Positions 7,920 through 16,691 of a stretch of 64,000 nucleotides of DNA are shown piece after piece. This DNA is from CAZHFW01 sp964531675 (lineage in GTDB: Bacteria > Planctomycetota > Phycisphaerae > Phycisphaerales > UBA1924). The notes beneath the pieces are model-generated. The model was not told the origin of the DNA and searched no databases. It was given only the letters and a program-made list of their open reading frames with translations. The stretch covers positions 74,609 through 138,608 of the forward strand of contig CAZHFW010000006.1 in assembly GCA_964531675.1 (NCBI GenBank), in the 5' to 3' direction. The first letter of the stretch is position 1; each line of letters begins with the position of its first letter. Made by a program: the position numbers and the translations under genes.

Positions 7920-10466
7920 GTGAGGAACGGGGGTGCACAGTTTCGTCCCGTGGCACGGCGGTCGTGGTGGGTGATGGCCGCCGTGAGCATCGGGCTTCTG
8001 CTGGGGCGCGAGCGCCCCGCGGATGCCGCTCTGTGCTTCGCGCTGGCGGCTGCAGCTTCGACACTGGCGATGCTCGTCCGGGGACGCCTCACGCCCTGGC
8101 TGGTGCGCGTCCTGCTGCTGGCGGCGATCACAAGCGGGGGCATGGGATGGTGGAGTCTCCAGCAAGCCTCAAGGTCCCCGAGCGACCTGCGCGAGATCGC
8201 AGCACTGGGCGAGGATCCGAGGCCGATTCAGGTTGAAGGTGTGCTGCTCACGGATCCGGAGCGCGTGCGCCAGACGCCGGGCGCGATGTTCCCGGGGATG
8301 CTCCCGCTGAGGCATCGCTTTGAGCTCCGCGTGCGTGCGGTGGGCGAACCTTCCCGGTCCTGCTCCGGCGTGCTGCTGGCGTCGGTGGATGGCGAGGCTG
8401 GAGGGCTGCGGGCCGGTGATCGCGTGAAGCTGACCGCCATGTTCCGCCCGCTGGAAGGCCCTTTGAATCCGGGCTCGTTCGACTTTCGGATCTGGGCGAG
8501 TGATCGCGGGATCGTCGGGAGGCTCGCCTGTCCGGATGCGCAGCTCATCCGTGTGGTCGCGCCGCCAGGCCTGATGGGCGATGTTGAATCCGCGCTGCTG
8601 CGGACGCGGGCGGCGCTGGTTCGCCGGGCGGTTGCAGCTCTGGACCGCGCGTTCGGCACCGCGGATGGGCCGGGTCAGGTCCGGGCGCTGGCGATGTCGC
8701 TCTTGCTCGGGCGCTCCGATGCGGAGCATGCCGAGATCGATAGCGCGTTCAACAGGCTCGGTCTATCGCACATTCTGGCGATCAGCGGCTTCCACATCGT
8801 GATCCTGGCGGCGGTGTGCCTGTTCCTGGTCAGGCTCGCGGGTGAGTGGGGGAGGCTTGAGCCTGTCATCGTCGCGGCGCTGGTGATCGGATATCTGATG
8901 CTGGTGCCCGCGGGCGCGCCGGTCATGCGTGCGGGCGTGATGGTGCTGGTGATGCTCGTCGCGGAGATGCTCGGGCGGAGCTACGACAGGCTCACCCTGC
9001 TCGGATGGATCGGCGTCGGTCTGGTGCTCTGGAGGCCCGGCGACATCCTCACGCTCGGATTCCCGCTCAGCCTCGGGCTGACCGCGGCGCTGCTGTCCCT
9101 GGGCGATGTCGCGCACGAGAGGCTCTGGGGTGTCCAGCTCCGCGGCACGCTCGACCGAGCGGGACGCGGGCTTGTGCCTTGGACCTGGGAGCAATCCAAG
9201 GGCGCGATCTCGACGAGCGTCTTGTGCTGGTCGCTGGCCTTTCCACTGATTCTGGCGCGGACGGGGACCATCACGCCCCTGGCGATCCTGTGGACGCTGC
9301 TCGTGACGCCTCTGGTCGCGCCCGCGATGGCGTTGGGGTTCTTCGTGCTGGTGATCGGGCTGATCGCGCCAGGTGTCGCGGGCGTCATCGGGCCTTTGGC
9401 AGCCTGGCCACTTGAGCAAAGTCTCGCACTGGTCACCACACTGGAGCAGACGCCCGGCGCTTCGGTGCGCGTGGTCGGCGTGTCGATGGTCTGGGCGATC
9501 GCCGCCACGCTGGTGGTCGCCATGTGGTACCGCGTCGGACACTGGCGGGACGCGCGCTGCTGGGCAGCGGCTGGGCTTCTGCTGGTCTGGCTCGTCGTGC
9601 TTGTCTCCCGCGCGGGCGAGCTTTCCGCGAATGTCCGCTTCAGGCTCGACGCCTTGGCGATGGGCGAGGGGACCTGCCAGGTCCTGCGCGTTCGTGACGG
9701 CACGCGCACACGCGTCCTCATGGTCGATTGCGGCTCCACGCGCACGGATCTGGGAAGACGCGTGGTGCCCGACGCGCTGCGCGAGCTTGGGATCGCCCGA
9801 ATCGACCGGCTCGTGCTGACGTCGCCCGATCCGTCACGCACTTCCGCGACCCTCGACATGCTGCGCTCGGTGCCGGTGGGGGAGGTGTTCGTCGCGGCCG
9901 AAGTGCTCCGGGCTGCGGACGCGGCCCCGACCGGCGGGCTCGGCCGATTGCTCAACGAGCTGCACGCGCAGCACGTGCCGGTGGGCGTGCTCGATGCGGG
10001 CGATGGCTTCTCGATCGGCTCCGCCCGCGCGACATGCCTCTGGCCTCCAGCCGCGAGGACTCAGGATGTGCAGCGTGATCGCGCGATGGTGTTGCGGGTG
10101 GAGGCGGAAGGGCGGAGCGTGCTGTTCACGTCCGCGGCACGAACGAGCGCCATCGCGGGGCTCCGGCAGGCCTTTCCGGAACTCAAGGCCACGATCGTGG
10201 AAGCGCCCGCCCGGGGAGCTTCCGAGCACAGCTCGATCGCGTGGACAATGGATCTTGGCCCCGCGGTGATCGTGCGGTCGACCTCGGAGACGACGGAGGA
10301 CCCGCGCTGGGATCCGGCGCGGGCGGAGTCCTCGTGGCTTTCCACCGCGCGCGGGGCAGCCTGGGTCGAAGTACTCGGGTCGGGCCAGATTCGTGTGGGC
10401 CAAATGCGCGCGGGTCAAGTCAGGGCCAGCCAAAGCCGGGCCGGCTCGATCAGCGGAAGGCCTTGA
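7920..10466 (+). CDS. comEC: ComEC/Rec2-like competence channel protein
   Basis: ComEC forms the inner-membrane channel for single-stranded DNA uptake. The N-terminus has several membrane helices. A soluble OB-like region follows (about residues 75-200), then the Competence domain with LLLGRSD and LSHILAISGFHIVIL and many helices to about residue 570. The C-terminal 270 residues are a metallo-beta-lactamase-like domain beginning LDALAMGEGTCQVLRV. Its metal-binding motif is lost: where HxHxDH is expected after VLT there is SPDPSRTSAT. This copy may therefore lack nuclease activity. The start is uncertain: GTG at 7920 avoids the terminator, and GTG at 7971 is an alternative. The last 17 codons overlap the convergent secreted-protein gene. 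Confidence 0.88.
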   Translation: MRNGGAQFRPVARRSWWVMAAVSIGLLLGRERPADAALCFALAAAASTLAMLVRGRLTPWLVRVLLLAAITSGGMGWWSLQQASRSPSDLREIAALGEDPRPIQVEGVLLTDPERVRQTPGAMFPGMLPLRHRFELRVRAVGEPSRSCSGVLLASVDGEAGGLRAGDRVKLTAMFRPLEGPLNPGSFDFRIWASDRGIVGRLACPDAQLIRVVAPPGLMGDVESALLRTRAALVRRAVAALDRAFGTADGPGQVRALAMSLLLGRSDAEHAEIDSAFNRLGLSHILAISGFHIVILAAVCLFLVRLAGEWGRLEPVIVAALVIGYLMLVPAGAPVMRAGVMVLVMLVAEMLGRSYDRLTLLGWIGVGLVLWRPGDILTLGFPLSLGLTAALLSLGDVAHERLWGVQLRGTLDRAGRGLVPWTWEQSKGAISTSVLCWSLAFPLILARTGTITPLAILWTLLVTPLVAPAMALGFFVLVIGLIAPGVAGVIGPLAAWPLEQSLALVTTLEQTPGASVRVVGVSMVWAIAATLVVAMWYRVGHWRDARCWAAAGLLLVWLVVLVSRAGELSANVRFRLDALAMGEGTCQVLRVRDGTRTRVLMVDCGSTRTDLGRRVVPDALRELGIARIDRLVLTSPDPSRTSATLDMLRSVPVGEVFVAAEVLRAADAAPTGGLGRLLNELHAQHVPVGVLDAGDGFSIGSARATCLWPPAARTQDVQRDRAMVLRVEAEGRSVLFTSAARTSAIAGLRQAFPELKATIVEAPARGASEHSSIAWTMDLGPAVIVRSTSETTEDPRWDPARAESSWLSTARGAAWVEVLGSGQIRVGQMRAGQVRASQSRAGSISGRP

Positions 10467-12549
10467 GGGCTTCGGTCACACCCGCCTTGATGTCGGCGTC
10501 GGCGGACTGATCGCGGACCTGCTCGAGCATGGTGGCGGCCTGCGCCTTGTTGTACGCGCGGGACCACAGGTTCCCGAGGTCGACGCAGTCACGTGCAGCC
10601 TGCTCCTTGCGCACGCTGTTGCGGAGCAGTCCGAGCGTGATGCTGTCGGGCTTGGCGGTCGGATCGCCCGCAGCGAGCCAGAGCAGATCGCGGAAGCGCC
10701 CTTCGAGTTTGTCCGAGGGCGAGAGCGCGTCAAAGGCGCGGACGACCGCGTTCCAGGAGCCTTCACGAGCGCAGGCGCCGATCGCGGCCCGCGCGAGCTT
10801 GGCGTCGACCTTCTTGGGCGCGTCCTTCAGCGTGGCGGTGAAGACGTCGACCGCGTCCTTGTCGCGTCCCATGAGCGTGAGGTTGCGGACCGCTTCGGCC
10901 AGGTCCTGGCCCTTGAGCGCTTCGCGCATGAGTTCGTCGAGCGGGCGGGCCGGGTTCTCAGCGTTGGCGAGCGGGAAGGCTGCGGCGACCCTGGCGGGGT
11001 CCTTACCGAACACGTTGGTGATCGTGAAGAGCGGATCGCCGACGCTGCCGACCTTCCAGAGCTCGCGCTTGTCGGTGCCGAACATCGCGCCCCAGGGGCA
11101 ACCCGCGAGCATTCGGGCGGCAAAGAGCGAGGGGGGCAGGAAGGCGTTGAGGTAAGGCTCCTGCACCGACCCGAAGTAGCAGAACGCGCCGCGATCAAGC
11201 CAGCGTCCGCCGACGGTCTCGCGCGAGGCGATGCTGGTCATCGACCATGAATGGATCATGTAGACGACCGCGGGCTGCTTGAGCATCGGAATATCGCCCG
11301 GCTTGGCGCGCCCGCCGCGGAGATCGAAGAAGTCGGCGTTGCCCATGGAGCCGATGAAGACGATGCCCGCGTCGATGCCCTGGCGCGTGCGGGCCTTCCA
11401 CGTGCGGTCCGTGCCGTCGGGGTACTCGACGATGGAGGCCTTGAGCTTGGCGAGGTTGAAGGCTTCGGCGGCGCCGCGCTGTGCGTAGGTGTCCCAGTCC
11501 TTGCCCGACTCGTAGCCATTGAAGAGCCAGCCCGTGTCGGGCGTGAGGAACAGGCTGCACATCGCGTTGTACGCGCCTTCGCTGGCGGTGCGGGCGTAGA
11601 CCTGGCCCGACCAGGCCCAGCGCTCGGTGTCGGAGCCTTCGACGCGTCCAACCAGGTCGGTGAGGGCTGCAAACTCCCCGGGCTTGGCGGTGTCGGCCTT
11701 GGTGGGGATGTTGGCGCAGATGGTGATGGCGTCGAAGGTGTCGCCCAGGGTCTTGTAGTCGAGCTTGAGGCGCTCCGCGACCGCGATCGCGAGCTTGCCG
11801 ATCTGCTCGGATTCTTTCTGAGGCACCGAGCCGACCGGGCCGTAGGCGTATCGGAACATCGCGATGGGCTGGGCATGGCCCGCAGCGAGGGCCAGGCCCG
11901 CGGTCCAGCTCGCGTCGGCGGCGTCCACGAGCACGACGCCCACGGGGGGCATGTTGAGCCCCGCCATCTTTTCCATCGCCTTGTCGAGCGCGCCGGGCGC
12001 TTTGGACTCTTCCTCGCTCAGTCCGAGGGTCCTGGAGATGATGGACTCCATGGCCTGCATGCGCGCCCCGGGCTCGGCGGGGAACGAGGTGTTCTTGCCC
12101 TCCCAGCGCACGATCTTGGCGGGCTTGTAGCTCCGCGCAAAGAGCGCGATGCGGTCGGCCGCTTCGGCGGTGCCGTCGTCCACGAGCACCGGGAAGCGCA
12201 CGTCGGGGGTCCATGACGCGATCGCAGCGGCGTAGGCGGCGTCGGTGGGCACGATCACCAGCAAATCCGCGATCCGGCTGGCCCGCTTTACGATCGTCAC
12301 GCGGGCGCCCAGACGCACCGGCGGCGGGAGCTTGGCCAGGGGCGACTCGGCCCCGGTCGTGGGCTTGTTCTGGTCCTGCTTTGGCTGGTCCTGCTTCGGT
12401 TGTTCTGGCTTGGCTTGTTCAGGCTTGGCCTGATCAGGTTTGGCTTGATCTGGCTTCGTCTGGTCCTGGCCCCATGCCGATCCGGCCAGCGTGCCGATTT
12501 GGGTAAGTGCAGCGAGGATGAGCGATGCGTGGCGGCGGCGGGCGTTCAT
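10450..12549 (-). CDS. Large secreted protein with Lys-Pro-Gln pentapeptide repeats; possible C25/caspase-like fold
   Basis: The 699-residue protein starts with a signal peptide (MNARRRHASLILAALTQ, cleavage near SAWGQ). Eight or nine imperfect five-residue repeats (KPDQA, KPEQA, KPEQP, KQDQP) follow at about residues 30-67. The middle has alternating strands and helices with VVYMIHSWSM and GAFCYFGSVQEPYLNAF. This recalls the gingipain-like (peptidase C25/TIGR03790) region, where a His and a Cys form the dyad; that resemblance is tentative. The last 150 residues are helical and repeat-like, possibly TPR. AGGAG precedes the ATG. Location is probably periplasmic or extracellular. It is divergent from trpE and overlaps the 3' end of comEC by 17 bases. 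Confidence 0.7.
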   Translation of the reverse strand: MNARRRHASLILAALTQIGTLAGSAWGQDQTKPDQAKPDQAKPEQAKPEQPKQDQPKQDQNKPTTGAESPLAKLPPPVRLGARVTIVKRASRIADLLVIVPTDAAYAAAIASWTPDVRFPVLVDDGTAEAADRIALFARSYKPAKIVRWEGKNTSFPAEPGARMQAMESIISRTLGLSEEESKAPGALDKAMEKMAGLNMPPVGVVLVDAADASWTAGLALAAGHAQPIAMFRYAYGPVGSVPQKESEQIGKLAIAVAERLKLDYKTLGDTFDAITICANIPTKADTAKPGEFAALTDLVGRVEGSDTERWAWSGQVYARTASEGAYNAMCSLFLTPDTGWLFNGYESGKDWDTYAQRGAAEAFNLAKLKASIVEYPDGTDRTWKARTRQGIDAGIVFIGSMGNADFFDLRGGRAKPGDIPMLKQPAVVYMIHSWSMTSIASRETVGGRWLDRGAFCYFGSVQEPYLNAFLPPSLFAARMLAGCPWGAMFGTDKRELWKVGSVGDPLFTITNVFGKDPARVAAAFPLANAENPARPLDELMREALKGQDLAEAVRNLTLMGRDKDAVDVFTATLKDAPKKVDAKLARAAIGACAREGSWNAVVRAFDALSPSDKLEGRFRDLLWLAAGDPTAKPDSITLGLLRNSVRKEQAARDCVDLGNLWSRAYNKAQAATMLEQVRDQSADADIKAGVTEALKAFR
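12375..12465. repeat. 15-base tandem repeats inside the secreted-protein gene
   Basis: Imperfect 15-base units encode the KPDQA/KPEQA pentapeptides near the N-terminus of the 699-residue protein. They are in frame, so copy-number change would lengthen or shorten the linker without a frameshift. Confidence 0.7.
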
Positions 12550-12642
12550 ATCGGACTCCTGCGTTGGCGTGGAGTCTACTCTGGCCCGGGGTCAGAGCGG
12601 CTTGGGCGACCGTCAGGGACCATCGGCCCGCGGCCGGACGCG

Positions 12643-12648
12643 TACACT
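12643..12648 (+). promoter_or_regulatory. Putative -10 box of trpE
   Basis: TACACT ends nine bases before the trpE ATG. This matches the spacing seen at several other genes in the window and implies a leaderless or nearly leaderless transcript. No convincing -35 was found. Confidence 0.4.
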
Positions 12649-12657
12649 CGACTCCGC

Positions 12658-14298
12658 ATGAGCGGTATGACGCGTGAGAGCTTCCTGAAGTTCGTGCAGA
12701 CCGCGCGGACGGGCCATCCCGGACGCACGCTGGCGGTCCCGCTTTGCATCCGCCTGCTCTCGGACCAGCTCACGCCCGTCTTGGCCTACCGCCGTCTGGT
12801 CGCGCCCGACGCCCGGACCGCGCCCTCCTTCCTCCTGGAATCCGTCGAGGGAGGCGAACGCCAGGGACGCTACTCCATCCTGGGCGCAAGGCCCATCATC
12901 GAGGTCGTGGCCCGCCAGCAGCAGGTGACCATCACCGATGCGCTGGCCGGGAGCGTGCGCACCGAGCGGGTCGCCAATCCGCTCGAGTCCATCCGCAAGC
13001 TCAGTGCGGGCATCACGCTGGCGATCATGCCTTCCACCGGACGCCCCGAGCTTCCCTCGTGCGTCCTGGGTGGATGGTTCGGATTCGCGGGATACGACAC
13101 GGTGCGCTACGCCGAGCCTGAGAAGCTCGCGTGGTCGAACGCGCCAACGGACGACCGCCATCTGCCTGACCTGCACTTTGCGTTCTACGACGGCGTGATC
13201 GCGTTCGATCATGTCGACAAGCTCGCGTATGTCGTGCAGCTCGCGCTTGTCGGGCCTCATGACGAGCCGGGCGAGGTCTTCGATCGCGCGTGGGACAAGC
13301 TCGAGGGGCGGGTCGCGGAAGTTCAACAGCACTCCAAGCCTCTGCCCGCGGGGCGCGTCGGGGCCAACCCCGGCGCCGGCGCGACGCCCGCCAAGTCCAA
13401 CCTGAGCCGCGCGGAGCACGCCCAGATGCTGGCCAAGGCGATGGAGTACATCCGCGCGGGCGACATCTTCCAGGTCGTGCTCGGGCAGCGCTTCGAGCGT
13501 GTGTCGGCAGCGGATCCGTTCGACGTGTACCGCGCGCTGCGCGTGGTGAACCCGAGCCCCTACATGGTGTACATGCAAGGCCAGGGGTGCATCCTGGTCG
13601 CGTCGAGCCCGGAGATCCTGTGCCGGGTGCGCCGCGAGGCCGATGGTTCGTGCACGCTGACGAATCGCCCGCTGGCGGGGACGCGCAAGCGCGGCAGCAC
13701 TGCTGCGGAAGACAAGGCCCTCGAGGTCGAACTGCTGGCCGACGCCAAGGAGCGGGCCGAGCACATCATGCTCGTGGACCTGGGACGCAACGACGTGGGG
13801 CGCGTGTGCGTGCCCGGTTCGATCAAGCTCCCGACCGTGATGGAGATCGAGCGCTACTCGCATGTGATGCACATCTCGTCGACCGTGACCGGGACGTTGC
13901 GCCCGGGACTGGACTGCTGGGACGCGCTGGCTGCGACCCTTCCGGTGGGCACGATCTCCGGCGCGCCCAAGATCAGGGCGATGCAGATCATCGACGAGCT
14001 CGAACCGATCCGGCGCGGGCCCTACGGCGGCGGGATGGGGTACATCGGCCTGGATGGCCAGATGGACATCGCCTTGGCGCTGCGCACCATGGTCGTGCCG
14101 ACCGATCCGCCTTTCTACAAGGCGGGCGATCAGGGGACCAACCAGGGAAATGGTCAGGCGAGCTGGACATATCACCTCCAGGCTGCGGGCGGGATCGTTG
14201 CGGACTCGCAGGCCGAGCCCGAGTACATGGAAACGGTCAACAAGTCCGCGGCCCTCGGGCGTGCGATCGATCTGGCGGAGCAGGCGTTTACGAAGTGA
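12658..14298 (+). CDS. trpE: Anthranilate synthase component I
   Basis: TrpE makes anthranilate from chorismate, with ammonia from the TrpG subunit, in tryptophan synthesis. At 546 residues it is slightly longer than usual. The N-terminal domain includes SFLLESVEGGERQGRYS, part of the tryptophan feedback site (LLES motif). The chorismate-binding domain has SPEILCRV, PLAGTRKRG, RNDVGRV and the signature GTISGAPKIRAMQ, ending GGMGYIGLDG. No trpG lies next to it, so the partner is elsewhere. The ATG at 12658 was chosen; another ATG at 12667 is close. No TRAP site or leader peptide is visible. A CCTCTGGC hairpin follows the stop. Confidence 0.93.
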   Translation: MSGMTRESFLKFVQTARTGHPGRTLAVPLCIRLLSDQLTPVLAYRRLVAPDARTAPSFLLESVEGGERQGRYSILGARPIIEVVARQQQVTITDALAGSVRTERVANPLESIRKLSAGITLAIMPSTGRPELPSCVLGGWFGFAGYDTVRYAEPEKLAWSNAPTDDRHLPDLHFAFYDGVIAFDHVDKLAYVVQLALVGPHDEPGEVFDRAWDKLEGRVAEVQQHSKPLPAGRVGANPGAGATPAKSNLSRAEHAQMLAKAMEYIRAGDIFQVVLGQRFERVSAADPFDVYRALRVVNPSPYMVYMQGQGCILVASSPEILCRVRREADGSCTLTNRPLAGTRKRGSTAAEDKALEVELLADAKERAEHIMLVDLGRNDVGRVCVPGSIKLPTVMEIERYSHVMHISSTVTGTLRPGLDCWDALAATLPVGTISGAPKIRAMQIIDELEPIRRGPYGGGMGYIGLDGQMDIALALRTMVVPTDPPFYKAGDQGTNQGNGQASWTYHLQAAGGIVADSQAEPEYMETVNKSAALGRAIDLAEQAFTK

Positions 14299-14309
14299 CT
14301 TGAACTGAG

Positions 14310-14421
14310 CCTCTGGCGCAAGCCAGAGGAATCTTCCGGCTACCAGAGGCGTCGAATCAGGCCGGGGCTTGGGGCTTGGCCCTGCGCCATTGCGGGTTGG
14401 TCCTCTGGCTCGGGCCAGAGG
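14310..14421. repeat. Paired identical-stem hairpins between trpE and gmk
   Basis: CCTCTGGC-GCAA-GCCAGAGG at 14310-14329 and CCTCTGGC-TCGG-GCCAGAGG at 14402-14421 share the same 8-base stem. They have different tetraloops, both of stable RNA types. Neither has a T-tract. They may cap the trpE mRNA or act as Rho-dependent end structures. Confidence 0.6.
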
Positions 14422-14471
14422 CTCGGCCGGAAGCGTGACCACGCTGCACCGGTCGGATATCCTGCCCTCCC

Positions 14472-15101
14472 ATGTCCGACCACTCCCACAGGCTCGCGAC
14501 CGACACCGACGACGGGATGCTGCTGATCATCAGCGGCCCCTCGGGCGTGGGAAAGACCACGATCACGCGCGGCGTGGAGCGGACCATTCAGGGCGCGGTC
14601 TTCAGCGTGTCGTGCACGACCCGCGCCAAGACCCCGGCCGACGTCGAGGGCGTGGACTATCACTTCATCGACAACGACGAGTTCGAGAAGATGAAGGCCG
14701 CGGGCGCGTTCCTCGAGACCGCGGATATCTACGGCAAGAAGTACGGCACGCCCAAGGACTGGGTGCAGACCCAGCTCGACCGCGGCCGCCTGGTCATCCT
14801 CGAGATCGACGTCGAGGGCGCTCGTCAGGTCAAGAGCAAGATGCCCGAGGCCTTCGCGATCTTCATCCTGCCGCCGGATGAAGGCGTCCTGCTCCAGCGC
14901 CTCCGCGACCGCAAGCGCGAGAGCGAAGAAGCGATCCAGCGCCGCTTCGCCGCAGCGCGCAAGGAGATCGCCGACGCCAAGTCGTGCGGCGTGTACGACC
15001 ACTTCCTGGTGAATCAGAAGCTCGACGAGTCGATCGGGACCGCGATCAGGCTTGTGCAGGACGAGCGGATCAGACGCCGGACCAGGGCCGCGGCGCGATA
15101 A
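14472..15101 (+). CDS. gmk: Guanylate kinase
   Basis: Gmk phosphorylates GMP and dGMP to the diphosphates in purine metabolism. The 209-residue protein has P-loop GPSGVGKTT at about residues 23-31, the SCTTRAKTPADVEGVDYHF nucleotide-binding block, and the LID region with LRDRKRESEEAIQRRF. A TATCCT box at 14458-14463 stands 8 bases before the ATG, again suggesting a leaderless mRNA. It is convergent with rho across a palindromic element. The first 16 residues precede the usual Gmk start and are polar. Confidence 0.95.
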   Translation: MSDHSHRLATDTDDGMLLIISGPSGVGKTTITRGVERTIQGAVFSVSCTTRAKTPADVEGVDYHFIDNDEFEKMKAAGAFLETADIYGKKYGTPKDWVQTQLDRGRLVILEIDVEGARQVKSKMPEAFAIFILPPDEGVLLQRLRDRKRESEEAIQRRFAAARKEIADAKSCGVYDHFLVNQKLDESIGTAIRLVQDERIRRRTRAAAR

Positions 15102-15115
15102 GTCGCAGACAAGCG

Positions 15116-15210
15116 CGTCAGAGCCGTGTCGCGCGAGCGACCGGTCGGGCGCCGGGAATTTGCTTCGAAACAAGACCAAGGCGCCGGCGGCTTGCGCCGC
15201 TCGGCTCTGA
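15116..15210. repeat. Second copy of the CGTCAGAGCCG inverted-repeat element
   Basis: The arm at 15116-15144 is identical to that at 1794-1822 except for one base. The opposite arm is only partly kept: CGGCTCTGA at 15202-15210 pairs with TCAGAGCCG. Like the first copy, it lies between convergent genes, here gmk and rho. Confidence 0.65.
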
Positions 15211-15215
15211 TGGAA

Positions 15216-16691
15216 TCAGCCCGCGCTGCCCACGAGTGTTGCGTTGGTCGGGAAGCGCTGGAGGGCTGCCAAGAGCTGTTCGACCTGCTGGTGCGGGTGC
15301 ATCGCGAGCAACCGGCGGCGGAGGGCGGTCATGGTCTTGAGTTCATCCTCGCGCATGAGCAGGTGCTCCTTGCGCGTGCCGCTCTCGGCCAGGTTGATCG
15401 CGGGGAACATCCGCCGCTCGGCGATCTTGCGGTCCAGGATGAGCTCCATGTTGCCCGAGCCCTTGAACTCTTCGAAGATCACCTGATCGGCCTGCGAGCC
15501 CGTGTCCACCAGGCAGCTGGCGATGATCGTCAGGCTCCCGGCCTCTTCGGTGTTGCGGGCCGAGCCGAAGATCTGGCGGGGCACTTCCAGCGCCTTGCTG
15601 TCCAGACCGCCGGTGAGCGTGCGGCCCGAGCTGGCGTGTTTGCGGCTCTGGTTGAACGCACGGCCCAGTCGCGTGAGCGAGTCGAGCAGGACCACGACGT
15701 GCTTGCCGGCCTCCACGAGACGCTTGCAGCGGTCGATGGTCTGGGTCGAGACCGCGATATGGCGGTCCACCGTGTGGTCGTTCGAGCTTGCGATGACGCG
15801 GACGCGCTGCCTGGGCGCGGTGGCGACCGCCAGGCCTTGCTCCATGGCGGCCTGATTGCCGCGGGCGGCCATCTCGGCGTCCAGAGCGTCGACCTTCGCG
15901 AACGTGCGCCGGAAGTCGGTGACTTCCTCGGGGCGCTCGTCCACGAGCAGGACCACGATCTCGATGTCGGGGTGGTTGCGCAGCAGCGCGGTGGCGATGT
16001 CCTTCAGGAGCGTCGTCTTGCCCGCCTTGGGCGGGGAGACGATCAAGCCGCGCTGGCCGCGGCCAATCGGGCAGAACAGGTCGATGAGCCGGCACGAGGC
16101 GGGGCATCCCGGATACTCGAGCGTGAGCCTGGGCTGGGGGTCGATGATGGTCAGCTCGTCCCAGGCCTTGACGGTCTGGAGCGTGGAGAAGTCGACGCCT
16201 TCAAAGTCGATCTGGAAGCCGGCCGCGGGGGCCGGGCCCCGGCGATCCTGCCCGCTGCGGTTGTGCGGGGGACGCGAGCCGTTGTGGCGCCCGTTCTGCT
16301 GGCCCGAGTGCTGGCCGGAGTATTGCCCGGAGTGCTGGCCGTTTTGGGGAGCAGCATGCTGGCCGGACGGCTGGCCTTGGCGCGGGCCCTGGCTTCGGGC
16401 TTCGGGCTGGCTTCTGGCTTCAGGCTGGCTTCTGGCTTCAGGCTGGCTGCGCGTCTCGGGTGGGCGCGCGGGCTGGTTGGTGGGCGCGGGTGGGCCGGCG
16501 CGATGTCCCTGGGCGGGGCCAGCGTTCTGACCAGAGCCGGCACCCGAGGCCGCACCGGAGTTCGATGCGGAGGCGGGGGGCGGGCTCGCGCTGGGCGCGG
16601 GCCTGCTGCCGCTCTTGGGAAGCGGCGCATGGGGGTCGGTCGAGCCAGTGAGCGGGTTGGTCCCGCGTTTACGAGTCCAGCGGTTGAGCAC
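15216..16691 (-). CDS. rho: Transcription termination factor Rho, ATPase core with low-complexity N-terminus
   Basis: Rho is the hexameric RNA helicase that ends transcription. The ATPase core is clear: PIGRGQRGLIV, Walker A PPKAGKTT, LVDERPEEVTD, LTGGLDSKAL and FEEFKGSGNMEL. Between DERPEEVTD and VIASSNDHTVDRH there is an insert of about 25 residues. The cold-shock RNA-binding domain normally before the core is not recognisable. Instead about 170-180 residues are Gln/Gly/Arg/Pro/Ser-rich, with RSQPEA repeats and HSGQ/YSGQ repeats. The start is uncertain: the GTG at 16691 (VLNRWTRKRG) is my choice, but the frame is open to 16943. It could be a second Rho paralogue. Confidence 0.85.
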   Translation of the reverse strand: MLNRWTRKRGTNPLTGSTDPHAPLPKSGSRPAPSASPPPASASNSGAASGAGSGQNAGPAQGHRAGPPAPTNQPARPPETRSQPEARSQPEARSQPEARSQGPRQGQPSGQHAAPQNGQHSGQYSGQHSGQQNGRHNGSRPPHNRSGQDRRGPAPAAGFQIDFEGVDFSTLQTVKAWDELTIIDPQPRLTLEYPGCPASCRLIDLFCPIGRGQRGLIVSPPKAGKTTLLKDIATALLRNHPDIEIVVLLVDERPEEVTDFRRTFAKVDALDAEMAARGNQAAMEQGLAVATAPRQRVRVIASSNDHTVDRHIAVSTQTIDRCKRLVEAGKHVVVLLDSLTRLGRAFNQSRKHASSGRTLTGGLDSKALEVPRQIFGSARNTEEAGSLTIIASCLVDTGSQADQVIFEEFKGSGNMELILDRKIAERRMFPAINLAESGTRKEHLLMREDELKTMTALRRRLLAMHPHQQVEQLLAALQRFPTNATLVGSAG

